This document shows positions 1 to 10,910 of a stretch of DNA of 64,000 bases, piece by piece. Under the pieces are notes generated by a model. It searched no databases, was not told the origin of the DNA, and saw only the letters and a list, made by a program, of their open reading frames with translations. The position numbers were made by a program, and so were the translations under genes. How positions within the stretch are numbered: position 1 is the stretch's first letter; every line of letters begins with the position of its first letter. The DNA is from Hemicordylus capensis (lineage: Eukaryota; Chordata; Lepidosauria; Squamata; Cordylidae), in contig NC_069661.1 of the NCBI RefSeq assembly GCF_027244095.1, positions 185,770,501 through 185,834,500 on the forward strand, written 5' to 3'.

Positions 1-876
1 GACTGGCAGCGGCTTCTCCAAGGTTGAAGGTAGGAATCTCTCTTAGCCCTATCTTGGAGCTGCCAGGGAGGGAACTTGGAACCTTCTGCTCTTCCCAGAA
101 CGGCTCCATCCCCTGAGGGGGATATCTTACATCCCCTCTTTTCAAGGGGATTGAAAATAAAACTGCTAATATTATAATGCCTTTATACAAAACTATGGTG
201 TGGCCACACCTGGAGCACTGTGTACAATTCTGGTCACCACATCTAAAAAAGGACTTTGTAGAACTGGAAAAAGTGCAGAAGAGGGCAACCAAGGCTACAA
301 CACCTGGGGCTATTTAGTTTTTAAAAAGATGACTGCGGGGAGACATGATAGAGGTCTATAAAATCATGCATGGAGTGGAGAAAGTGGATAGAGAGAAATT
401 CTTCTCCTTCTCACATAACACTAGAACCAGGGGTCATCCCATGAAATTGATTGCCAGGAAATTTAGGACCAACAAATGGAGGTACTTTTTCACACAACAC
501 ATAATCAACTTGTGGAATTCTCTGCCACAAGATGTGGTGACAGCCAACAACCTGGATGTCTTTAAGAGGGGTTTGAACTTCCTGGAGGAGAGGTCTATCA
601 ACGGCTACAAGTCGGAGGGCTATAGGCCACCTCCAGGATGCCTCTGAGTACCAGTTGCAGGGGAGTAACAGCAGGAGGGAGGACATGCCCTCAACTCCTG
701 CCTGTAGGCTGCCAGTGGCATCTGGTGGGCCACTGTATGAAACAGGATGCTAGCCTAGATGGGCCTTGAGCCTGATCCAGCAGGGCTGTTCTTATATGCA
801 ACCAGAGTGGACCCTGCTTAGCTAAGGGGACAAGTCATGCTTGCTACCTACCACAAGACCAGCTCTCCTCTCCCAA
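1..876 (-). repeat. 5S-headed SINE interrupted by a CR1-like LINE fragment
   Basis: On the minus strand, 1 to about 135 is the body of the 5S-headed SINE (compare 9650-9955) and about 797-876 is its head, including the 5S-like AGCTAAGCAGGGTC. The SINE is split by the LINE piece at 136-797. The left end is cut by the window edge. Confidence 0.7.
136..797 (+). mobile_element. CR1-like LINE 3' fragment
   Basis: This codes for the C-terminal part of a CR1-clade reverse transcriptase: MPLYKTMVWPHLEHCVQFW, then MIEVYKIMHGVEKVDREKFF, NTRTRGHPMKL and INLWNSLPQDVV. A typical 3' UTR follows, ending GATCCAGCAGGGCTGTTCTTAT. The upstream part of the frame carries a stop, so it is a dead, 5'-truncated copy. 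CR1 rather than L2 is judged from the protein; the subfamily is unknown. Confidence 0.75.
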
Positions 877-1113
877 GGAGGAAATATTGTATAGAATACT
901 TACTTCCACTCTGTTAAGAACATAAAACCAGGATTTACTGGATTTTCTAGTAGCTAAGTGTACATCTCAAGTTATTTAATTATCAGTTACTGGAAAGAGG
1001 ATGCTCACATTTGGGAGGTGGGAAGGCTTGATGTCTCTTAGGGTACACATCACAAAGCAGCTTATTAACAAGAGCAGATAATCACACTAAACAGAATGAG
1101 CAGGCCCTACAAG

Positions 1114-1301
1114 CAGTGTCCTCTCTAAGGTGTGCACATGTGCGTGCACAAACAAGTTTCTTGATGTACACTCAGCTAACTTTAGATTCCACTCAGGATG
1201 AATCAGGAAGGCCAAATGTATGTGCACACACATGCCATGATACTGCCGCACAGAACAAATCACATTCTCCACATAGATGAAAAAAATTAAAAGGAACACT
1301 G
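1114..1301. mobile_element. hAT-like MITE, 188 bp, 8-bp TSD
   Basis: Ends CAGTGTCCTCTCTAA and TTAAAAGGAACACTG are inverted. The flanks are CCTACAAG (1106-1113) and CCAACAAG (1302-1309), an 8-bp duplication with one mismatch. The same element recurs at 20194-20387. No coding capacity. Confidence 0.75.
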
Positions 1302-1860
1302 CCAACAAGTCCTGTCTCATGTTGTCAACAGCAAGAGATCATTCCTCAAGTCCTCTATGAAATGCAGAGGACTCCAGGGAAGTAAGTTCTCCCCTTTCCT
1401 CCTGGCTTTGCCAAGACTCGTGTTGCTTTTTGCCAATCTGAACTGCCATTAGGAAGACACAACAGTGCCCACAGTGCAGTAAATGCACATGGGAAGCTGT
1501 GTGTTATGTCAGCCACTTACTATTGTGATTACAAACATCCAGGTCTCCCCAATTCCATTTTGCCATTGTGTGGATTGACTTTGCTTTCCTTGCACAACAT
1601 GTATGAACATGAACTAAAGTAAGACCAAAATAAAAGCTTGATGAGCTTCCTTTTGTGATTTAACGTGCATATAAATTGATTAAATCACAGTGCAAACAGC
1701 AATCTTAATGTGCAGTCTTTCACACTGTATCTCTTAAGGGGGGAAGGACATGAACAGAGAACTGAGAATCTGTGCAGGCATGCTGATTTGAACAAGATCT
1801 GAAATTTAAAAATGGAACAGTAATGCATTTCTGCTTTTCAACATAAACATGAACATCTGT

Positions 1861-2080
1861 GGGTTTGGTATTGGGTGTCAGCAATATGCATATGACACCT
1901 ACTTTAATATATCTGTCCCATCCTCAGCAGGAAAATTGGTTGATATCCTGATTTCATGTCTAAAATAATTGATGGACTGGATTTGGGCAAACAAGCTAAA
2001 ACTAAATCCAGGTGAGACAGAGGCTGGTTTGGCAATGGTATTTCAATCTGTTCTGGACAGAGTTGCACTTGTCTTCTGCC
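1861..2080 (+). mobile_element. L2-like LINE fragment
   Basis: The translation includes MDWIWANKLKLNPGETEAG, the conserved L2-type reverse transcriptase segment also seen at 59478 (MMGWMRDNKIRLNPNKTEV). Frame shifts around it show it is a short decayed piece. Confidence 0.6.
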
Positions 2081-2496
2081 ATTTGCAAAAGGAGCACACT
2101 AATAAAAACAAGACCCAAGCCCTTCCTCCAGGTTCTATGACGTGCATTGAGAACTTGGAGAAAGGACAGGTCTTCATTTCCCTCATGCGGCGCTTCTGGC
2201 ATAAATGTTTTTCACTACATCTTCCCACCCAAAGCCTGGAGAAGACACTGAGCAGAAAGAAAACACAGAGAGAGATACATGGGCCGCTTCCCATCTTTGA
2301 AGCTCCACACAAGGTGAAATATTTTGAGAAAAGGAGTGTTAAAATCTTGCACAAACCAGAGATTTGAAGCCAGCTGTAATCTTTCAAGTCTACTGTTCCA
2401 ACTGAGGGGCCAACAGAGAGGAGGCGGCTGAATGTTAAAGCTCACCTGGAAAGGATGACTGGCCCACAACCACAGAAAGCTTTTTGAGGCCTGTGA

Positions 2497-2699
2497 AATA
2501 TTATTTTTTATTATTATTATTTTTACATTTTATATCCCACTCTTCTCCAAGGAGCCCAGAGCGGTGTTCTACATACTTAAGTTTCTCCTCACCACAATCT
2601 TGTGAAGTAGGTTAGGCTGAGAGAGAAGTGAGAGAAGGGATTTGAACTCGGGTCTCCCCAGTCCTAGTCCAGCACTCTAACCACTACACCACGCTGGCT
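2497..2699 (-). repeat. CORE-SINE (MIR-like)
   Basis: On the minus strand it has a tRNA-like head (AGCCAGCGTGGTGTAGTGG, GTTCAAATCCC-type box B), a partial MIR core (AGCCTAACCTACTTCACA) and a LINE-like tail (GGAGAAGAGTGGGATATAAA). About 40 bp of core are missing compared with the copy at 23460. Confidence 0.8.
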
Positions 2700-4075
2700 C
2701 ATAAATGTATGAATACATTTAAGGTGAAAGCCAATTAAACTACAGTAGCAGAAATGTAATCAAACTAGTAGTGCCCTAAAGACAAATTATGCCATCAACC
2801 CAAGGTTACAGTACTTGACAGGAATACTTGGTATGCTGGCCCACTGCACTGCTTGAAAAAGTAGGAAGTTGAGAGAAACAGCCATTCTAATTAAACCCAT
2901 CACAGACGTCATTCTAAATTTATTTCCACAGCTCCCGCTTTCTATAAGAAGTGCACTACTCCTGACACTGACAATCAAGAGGTACAAACATGAAATCATA
3001 TTTCTTTTAAATAATCCCAAAGTCCAAAGGGCTATTTAAATGATCGAAGGGAAGGAATGAAGCATTTCAATCACAACCCCCACTTCCCAGGTAGAGGAAC
3101 AGCCCCAGCACTGTCCTTTCTTCTACCCACAAAAAAAGGCAAAGCCCTCAATGATGGGCAGCATCTTCCCTTTATCACTGAAGCTGTTGCTGAGGCCAAG
3201 GAGGGAGCCAGGCTTGTATTTTAAGGACAAGTCTGCCTCTTGCTTCCCCAAAGCAACTGCAGCTTCCAGAACCTGAGAAGAAAGTGTGGCTGCTTCACTC
3301 CTCCCCTAAAACCAGAAGGGTCATGTAGGCTGGAAGAGAGAGGAATTGGAGACACCACTCTTTCCCTGCAGTTGCCTTCATAACGGGGAAGAGTAACATA
3401 GAAGGTGGGTTCAGATAATCATCTAAAATAAACCATGGTTTCAGATGTGCCATGGGAAAACAGAAGATCCTGGAAGATGCCACAGGTTTGTGCACTCCTC
3501 TTCTCCTTCTCCATGCAAGAGACTGAACACTTCTGCTTTCCACTTTAAACTAAGCACATCTCTGTATGTTGTCCAAACTCTGGAAGCTGTGGTTAGTTTA
3601 TAATCTAGAATCTAAAACCACAGTTAGATCCTGATGCATTTGAACAAACCATATTTTAAACACGTGAAGCTGTGTTTAGTTTACAAAGAGGTTTCAATCT
3701 CATCCCTTGACACCAGAGAATAAGAGAAGGTAGAGAGTGCATGAGCCTGCAGCTCTCTGGGCCTTATTCGTAATCATCTAAGGTTGTTTTAGATGATTGT
3801 CTGGACCCTGCCCCAAATGAGCTCTGACAAGCTCTTTGACCTCATGGATCACTGTCAATACAAGCTTGGTCATCCAACATCAGAGATGATGGGCAGATTT
3901 TTGGTGGCATCATGAGGTTATTCCAAACATTTTATTTTCCTGATATGGGTGAATGGCAGCCATTTATATATTGGAGGAAGTGAAAGTATGCATTTAGAAA
4001 CACCATTGGTATACAAATGAAACTGTCTTATATGGAGTCAGTCTACTGGTTCATCTGTATTGTCTATACTGACTT

Positions 4076-4450
4076 TATTTATTTATCATATTTCTATACC
4101 ACCTGATATGTAGAACTCTAGGCGGTGTACAAAATTTAAAATATTTAAAAGTTACAAATTAAAATACATGACAAAAAAAGAATAAAATAGATACTAAAAC
4201 AAGACTTTAAAATTATTTAAATTAATTCTAATTAAAAGCCTGCGAAAACAGGAGAGTCTTGTGGTTCTTCTTGAAAACAAACAGAAGGAGATGCTCATTT
4301 CAGTAGGGAGCATATTCCAAAGCCCGGTCACGGGAGGCAACTGTAACTGGACCTCTCCAGAAGATCGTAACAGGTGGCAGGGTTTATGACAAAGGAGGTG
4401 TTCTGTTATTGCCTGGACCAAAGCCCTTAACGGCTTAGGTCCAAGCTATT
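4076..4450 (-). mobile_element. L2-like LINE 3' end
   Basis: On the minus strand it carries the typical 3' region of L2-type elements with the end GCGGTATAGAAAT-like motif before an A/T-rich tail (TTTATTTATTTATC at its left edge). The left part of an inverted repeat with 4457-4499 lies inside it. Confidence 0.55.
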
Positions 4451-4502
4451 TAAGAGACTGCCTCCTTTGTCATAAACCCTGCCTCCTGTTACGATCTTAT
4501 GG

Positions 4503-4630
4503 CAGTCTCTCTCCAGGAGTTCAGACAGGGGTCTTTCCCAGTCCTACTTAGAGCTGCCAAGGATTGAACCTGGAACCTTCTGCATACACAGAATCTGTAC
4601 TACCACTGAGTTACAACCACCTCCCCAGTG
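4503..4630 (-). repeat. tRNA-Ala-type SINE
   Basis: On the minus strand the head reads AACTCAGTGGTAGTACAG and GGTTCAATCCTTGGCA, matching tRNA-Ala boxes A and B, followed by the shared body with TTCAGACAGG-type sequence in reverse. It is too diverged for a tRNA gene. Confidence 0.6.
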
Positions 4631-6060
4631 TATGGAGCTGGAAGCAGGTTTTGCCCCTTCTCAGTTGCGTATCAGATTGCAACCTGTATACAACTGAAGC
4701 CACTGAACTAAGCTAGCCCCAGTTGCATAGCTCTGTGCTGAGTTCCGTTTAGTCATGCTAGTTGAGAACTGCCTATCCATCTAAAGTTGCTTGGGCCTCA
4801 CTCTCTCATGGACATGAAATTTACAGTCCAAACCATGAAAGATAGAAACATGCCATTTTCACAGGTAGGGTCCAGATCACGACTAGACTACCAAAAACAT
4901 AAAAAATCCTGGAAAAGTTCATTATTGTCCTAGAAAATGTGGAAAAACTCTCCTATTGGAAAACCATTGGCCAGGATTAGGCTTATGGACTGAACCATCT
5001 TTGGCAGTTTTCTTGGGTACACAAAGTCCAAAGTCAGACTGTGTGTGCACGCATGCATATATGTACATGCACACACACATCTAATAAACGATTACCAGAA
5101 ATAAGAAACGAGAAGCCCACTGAGTACAACTTTTGTTATTTTTCAGAAACAAAAGACTTGTTAGTTCAGATACGGATAACTGCATATGTAATACTTGAGG
5201 AACTTTAAATATATTTCTGATTGTTTAATTATATAAATACTAGGCCTGTGCAAGTCGGAAATTCTGACATCTGGATTCCTGGCCCCCACCAGCAGGGGGC
5301 ACCAGAGCACAGGGCAAGTGCCTCGGGTAGTGCATTGGTGGTGGCGGCGGCCTTTTAACTGGCTGACCAGCACTGGCACGGAGGCAGCTGGACAGCTCAA
5401 TGATGTTCAGGAGTTTGGGGAGGGAGTGCTGTGCATGCTGGGAAACCCAACACGGCTGCTGGGAGGACACACGGACTTCTCATAGTCCCAAATAGCAAAA
5501 ATAATGGTTGATAGCCAGACTAAATTACTCATGAACAGCCCCACTGAAATCAATGGGGCCAATTAGCCATGAACTTAGTCTGGATGTCAGCCAATGAAGG
5601 TGTATGTGGAATCAGAGAAGGTAAATATGTTATGCCATCTCTTGTAGAATGTTGCACTGTATAACCTCATACTTACACTTCTCGTCTCATGACTGTCCTT
5701 TCAAATCCTGCATGGAATTTGTCAAGTTACTTTAACTGAAAAATAGATATCCTAGGCAAAGTTAGTTGACAGTTGTATGCCAAGAACACCTGAGGATCTG
5801 CATCACTAACACATCTGGAGAGAGTTCAGCAGAGCACTGCTAAAATAGACAGGGTGTTTACAATAACCTAGGAAAATGCCACCCTTAAAATAAACATGAC
5901 ATCTGCTGATGAAAATTAACAACAGAACTAACACTTTGTTATCACAACATCCTGGATGACCCACTGATTTTTGAGTCTCTTAAAATAGTAAACTGAAAAG
6001 GTTAGAGATCTCCTGGTGTTATGCTGCTTAATGAAAACAAACATTAGGAATGCCTTCTAC

Positions 6061-6242
6061 TAGGGATGTGCATGAACCGGTTCGGAGGTGGGGGTTTACC
6101 TTTAAGGAGTAGGGAGGGTGCCCTCAAGCCCCGACCCCCGCCGGCACTGCCACCAAAACCACTGGCACGGGGCTGCTACATGCCTCCTTGCAGCACCGGT
6201 CAGCATCAAACTGGAAGTGCCCAATGCGTGTGCACAGCCCTA
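6061..6242. mobile_element. MITE, 182 bp, perfect 8-bp TSD
   Basis: Inverted ends TAGGGATGTGCA and TGTGCACAGCCCTA are flanked by identical CCTTCTAC at 6053-6060 and 6243-6250. An 8-bp duplication points to hAT or a related group. Non-coding and GC-rich inside. Confidence 0.8.
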
Positions 6243-6326
6243 CCTTCTACCCATGTTAGTAAGAGGTGCTTAGATTTTGTAGGGAGTAAAATAATAGAGG
6301 CTACACGGCCCATGAAAACAGACCAT

Positions 6327-6696
6327 ATACATAAAGAAATATATATGCACCGTGTATAGTTATCTATTCCAAAACTCACACACACACACACAAAATAGTA
6401 CTACATGAAAACATTATGCCAGAATTTATACCAAAATTACAATTCAGTAAATCTATTCAAATCAATTAAAATTTGCAACTGACCAAATATATAAATGTTT
6501 TAACACTTTTATAAATGTTTTAAAATTTATATATTTGGTCAATTGCAAATTTTAATTGATTTGAATAGATTTACTGAATTGTAACTTTGCTATAAATTTT
6601 GGCATAGCGTTTTCATGTAGTACTATTTCATATGGTGTGTGTGATAGTTTTGGAATAGATAACTATACACGGTGCATAAATATTTCTTTATGTATA
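6327..6696. repeat. Long AT-rich palindrome
   Basis: Arms of about 180 bp (6327-6505 and 6512-6696) pair with a small loop. Matching segments include ACCGTGTATAGTTATCTATT, TAGTACTACATGAAAAC and GACCAAATATATAAAT with their complements. Identity looks near 90 percent. It is probably a foldback or MITE-type element; no clear target duplication was seen. Confidence 0.7.
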
Positions 6697-7136
6697 GATT
6701 TTGTAGAGAGTCTAGATGCTACTCAACTTTGTGCTGGCCCCAAATCTGACAGTATATTAAATAATCAGGCAAATGTGTAAATCTGCTGGTTTCATATAAG
6801 TTTTTCTGGTTCCATTTTTTAAAATGAAGAAGATAAGTAAAATGACAAGAAGAACAATTCACGTGGTAATAAGAAGACAGGGAGCAGTGCCATATTTAAG
6901 TTCAAATGTCTAGCCCTTAGAAATACTAAAAAAAAACACCCAACCTTTAATTTCAGAAGCTATTCACAGACATTAAGCCATTTTCTGTAATTATGTGGAC
7001 TAAAACCTAACATATAGAATCTGACGGACTGTAGATTCTGAAACAGCCATTGCTCTGAAAGGATCCCACCTACACGGTTTTTCAGTTCTTCTGCTGAAGC
7101 AGAGACAACCATAGCATTCATAGCACACAGACTGAC

Positions 7137-10100
7137 CTTGAGCTATATTTCTTTAGGATGGATTCCAAGATGTTTACAAGTTCCTCCGAGTTGATAAACT
7201 TTTGGGTGCTAAGGCTGTACATTTTTTCATAGAAGTCAGCAATTTCCATCCGAGCCTGAACAAAAAAACAGAGCTGCTCAGACAGGTGAGAAAGCAGTTC
7301 TTCGAGGTGAGGGGCTGTTCCTCCCAGGGCATTACGTCCTGTTGCCACCACTTTCTTCAGTTCATTATGCAGAGATGTGTATATGGTCCGGATAGAGTCC
7401 TTTCGGCTGAAGAATGACTGCCCACCTGTTTGTTGAAAAAGAGTGTGTTACTCAAACCAATGAGTGGAAGACATATAGACCAATAATATGCATCCAAATT
7501 GTCTTTAGTTCATTGGCCATTACCTATTCTGAAGTACACTGCACTTTTAAAGCATACTAGCTGGCCTGGATGCAGAGCATCAGCGCCTCTAGTTCTCCCT
7601 CATTCTCAGCCCTCCCCCTTCCTCTTCACCCCTCCAATGTTTTTCTCTCTCTGGCCAGCCACCGCTTTCTTCCCCCACCTGGCCGCCCGCCTCTTTCTTC
7701 CCCACCCCCCCTTCCGGCTGCCGCCACCACTTTCTTCCCCCCCACACACACACTGCTGCTACCCCTTTTGCCCTCCCCTGCCATACTGTGGCCGAATGAA
7801 GCCTCTCTGCACCTGCCATTTGGCTGGCAGGCAGCCCCAGAGAAGGAAGCTCCGCCGCCCTCTCCGCTGCCTGCTCAGCTGTTCTCCACATTTGGCCCCA
7901 GTTCAGGCCATGCTTACATTTGGCCAGCTGGTGGGCCAGAGAGGGAGGCTGCACCACCCTCTCCACTGCCTGATCGGCCATTCACCTGGGCAGCAGTTTC
8001 TTTCCCTGCACCCACCCGTCCCCGCCGCTATCTGGCAACTGCTTGCACAATTATATATATCGATATTTCACTATTGCATAATAGGCATTTATGCGCTTCC
8101 AATTAACTGATGGCCTAATTAATTAGGTTTTCAATACGGATAATCTTCCACATCACTCCACTGTCTGTCCCACCTTTTCAAAAATATTATTCAAGATTAC
8201 GAAGTTCTTTTTTAGCTATACCAGTAAGAACATTTGTAACCTAGAAGCAACCTCCTCTCTGGAGGCTTGAGACGACCATGCCACTATGAAATGTTAATAA
8301 CCCTTGTTGCTATTAATAACGTTAGACTTCTAGATGCACTTTATGACCAAACAGAACATGAAACACTTTAAATTTCTAAAGTAGCACTGAAACGTGAACT
8401 GTACAGTCATGCATATACCAACATCCTGACAGCAAATCCAAATCCAATGAGAATAGCCATAGACATTTGAAGACCTGCTCATTAGTCCATTAAAGCACAC
8501 AAACAACTACATTTTAAATTATTTAAAATAAGGAAAGCATAAGCATGTATTTCCCCCAACATCACACCTCAAGGGATTTACAAGAACCATTAAGGGAAGG
8601 TAGCAGAGTTAAGTAATCTGATGCTAAGCATACAATTTATATTATTTGATGCTTTAATTTTAGAATGGGGCGGGGGGGGGAAGCTTAGAATAAAGAGTAA
8701 AGTTTACACTTAACACATTAAATGGCCTAAAGTTTTGACACTTTATCACATGCCACATGCCACAAAGGGCTCATCGAGAGGAGAGCTGGTCTAGTGGTAG
8801 CAAGCATGACTTGTCCCCTTAGCTAAGCAGAGTCCAGCCTGATTGCATATGAATGGGAGACTAGAAGTGCGAGCACTGGAAGAAATTCCCCTCAGGGGAT
8901 GGAGCTGCTCTGGGAAGAGCAGATGGTTCCAAGTTCCCTTCCAAGTTCCAAGTTCCCTCCCTGGCTTCTCCAAGATAGGAGAAGATTTTATAGGGCAAGA
9001 TTTTTTTATTGAACCAACAAACTACAGGGCTGAAAGAGATTCCTGCCTGCAACCTTGGAGAAGCCGCTGCCAGTCTGTGAAGACAATTCTGAGCTAGACA
9101 GACCAATGGTCTGACTCACTATATGGCAGTTTCCTATGTTCCTATTCACCACTCAGGTTTCCAAGTATTTTAATTGGCAAACTGCAGTCACAGCACAATC
9201 CTAAGTACATTTACTCAGACATACATTTCACTGAATTCGGTGGGATTTACATTCAGTTAAGCATCCAGGAGTACAATCTTAATTGCCACCCTAGCGTCCA
9301 AGGTGGTTACTATCAATTAGCTTTCCCTAAGACCTCCAGCCCTCAGGACAAGCAATGTAATCTATCGACACAAAAAGATTTTATCTTAGACTATTGCACA
9401 ACAAATGGCTTAGGTTTATATTTTTTTAAAATTCATTACTCCAAATAATACCATTGCTGGCCACTACTACTCAGCTTTGATTCGTTTTAATCAGGAATAG
9501 TTAACTAACTTGAGGTGATCAGCAAGAAATGTGAGAGAATGTACTGCTTGTGATCAACAACCTTGGAAGTCAAGAATGACTTTACCATGTGACACATACA
9601 CCTCATCAGCAAATATACCCTTTGGTTTATTTTACTTTCAGGAAAAGGGCAGAGGAGAAGCTATTCTTCTGGTAGCAAACATGACTTGTCCCCTTAGCTA
9701 AGCAAGGTCCACCCTGGTTGCATATGAATGGCAGATGAGAAGTGTGAGCACTGTAAGAAATTAAGATGAGAGAGCACTCAGGGAATGGAGCCACAGTGGG
9801 AAGAGCAGAAGGTTCCCTCCCTGGCTTCTCCAAGATAGGGCTGAAAGAGATTCCTGCCTGCAAGCTTGGAGAAGCCGCTGCCAGTCTGTGAAGACAATTC
9901 TGAGCTAGACAGACCAATGGTCTGACTCGGTATATGGCAGCTTTCCATATTCCTGTGAGAAAAGAAAGTGTGCTGGATTTCAAAGCTGTGTACCGCACCT
10001 ACTACCCCTCCCTAATCCAAGATCTACCGGAGTGAATGGCGGTGGCAGGTTGGGGGGGGAAAGAAAATGAGAAGTCACTCTGCACATACTCAGAGGTACT

Positions 10101-10594
10101 CTGCACTGTGCGTTGGAAGGCTGTGAACTGACACGGGAAATAGGCTCTGGGGCTGAAGCTCAGCCTCCACGTGCCAGCCAGCCAGGGAGTCAAGCAAGAG
10201 CTCTTCTTCGCTCGCCTCTGCCCTTGCCCTGCCCTGCCGACAGTGAGTGGGGAGCACACGGACTCCAAGGGGCAAGCCAGCCCCTTTACTGCCAGGGAGA
10301 GAGCCCAAAGCACTGAAGGGAGCAGGGAAGGGGGGCGGAAGCGGCCCAGCGGAGGGTACCTAGTTTCTGGCCCAGGAAGGTCATGCTGTGATAGGCCTTC
10401 TCGGCCGCGGCCAGGTGGGCCAGCCCCGCCAGCAGCGCCAGCCAGCTGGCCCCCGCGCTCTTGTTCGCCTCGCGCTCCTTCTCCACATTGTCCTTGGCCT
10501 TGTCGTAGGAGAAGATGCCCAAGTGGAAGAAGAAGGTCTCCAGCACCGCCTGCTCCACCGGCACCGGCGCGCCCAGCGGGATCGACTCCCCCAT
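7137..10594 (-). CDS. KICS2: KICS2 (C12orf66), KICSTOR complex subunit, 5' part (coding exons 1-2)
   Basis: KICS2 is a subunit of KICSTOR (with KPTN, ITFG2 and SZT2), which holds GATOR1 at the lysosome and restrains mTORC1 when amino acids or glucose are low. Exon 1 coding is 10360-10594 and begins [20 protein letters not shown]; exon 2 is 7137-7425. The donor (CTAG|gtaccc) and acceptor (caaacag|GTGGGC) join in frame to give [16 protein letters not shown], and the second exon contains [16 protein letters not shown] and [20 protein letters not shown], which match the vertebrate KICS2 protein as I remember it. Exon 2 ends at KKYSS followed by gtcagt. About 174 of roughly 446 residues are present. 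The continuation (human FHHPILSPLESSF) is not in 1-7136, so intron 2 runs off the left edge. Exon 1 sits in a CpG island. The frame is intact and the family assignment is firm. Confidence 0.95.
7550..8060. other. C/T-rich low-complexity block in KICS2 intron 1
   Basis: This segment is very rich in C and T on the plus strand (CCACCC, TTCCCC runs). Open frames of about 200 codons here are low-complexity P/S/L products and I do not believe they are genes. Confidence 0.5.
8776..9145 (+). repeat. 5S-headed SINE with short internal insert
   Basis: It begins GAGAGCTGGTCTAGTGG, then carries a 5S rRNA-like segment (8820-8862: AGCTAAGCAGAGTCCAGCCT, ATGAATGGGAGAC), a body shared with the tRNA-Ala-type SINE (ATTCCTGCCTGCAACCTTGG, GCTGCCAGTCTGTGAAGAC) and the tail TTTCCTATGTTCCTAT. 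Near 8990-9040 it has an insert (TTTTTTTATTGAACCAACAA) also present in the copy at 41 kb. Confidence 0.8.
9650..9955 (+). repeat. 5S-headed SINE
   Basis: The same family as 8776-9145, without the insert. The 5S-like segment (AGCTAAGCAAGGTCCACCCT, then ATGAATGGCAGA) is at 9695-9735. The tail ends TATATGGCAGCTTTCCATAT. Confidence 0.8.
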
Positions 10595-10910
10595 ACGCGC
10601 GCAGCCCGCCGCCTTCCCCTCGGCTCGCACAGCGCTGGGTGAGGGTGAGAGAGGGAGAGGGAAAGAGCTGCCCGCTGCTGCCCCGCCCCTTCTCACCCAG
10701 AAGCCAATGCGGAGCAAAGACAGGGTTGCCTCCGTTCCACCTAACCTATCAGATAAGAGGAAGGCGGGACGGAAATGGGACGAGCGACAAGCTAACTTGG
10801 GCGGGCTTGTACTGAGAAATGGAAGCAGAGAAGCGAATCCTATTGGTTGGATCTTACCGCCGGCGTTGAGAGGGGTGGAGGGATGAACAGTGAGGCTTCC
10901 GTGTTCACTT
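10300..10910 (-). promoter_or_regulatory. KICS2: CpG-island promoter of KICS2
   Basis: A GC- and CpG-rich block covers KICS2 exon 1 and about 300 bp upstream of its ATG at 10594. No TATA box is obvious. This is the usual form of a housekeeping promoter. The transcription start was not located. Long open frames on the plus strand here come from base composition. Confidence 0.7.

Noticed and set aside
2043-2469. Overlapping minus-strand frames of 114 and 84 codons
   Set aside because: No recognisable motif, no splice context, and they overlap an L2 fragment.
7499-8110. 203- and 178-codon frames in KICS2 intron 1
   Set aside because: The block is C/T-rich low complexity and the translations are P/S/L-rich without any domain.
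8820-8862. Possible 5S rRNA gene
   Set aside because: Only about 42 bp of the 3' half are present, inside a repeated SINE.
10171-10815. 214-codon plus-strand frame
   Set aside because: It is antisense to KICS2 exon 1 and its CpG island, with a proline/arginine-rich product.
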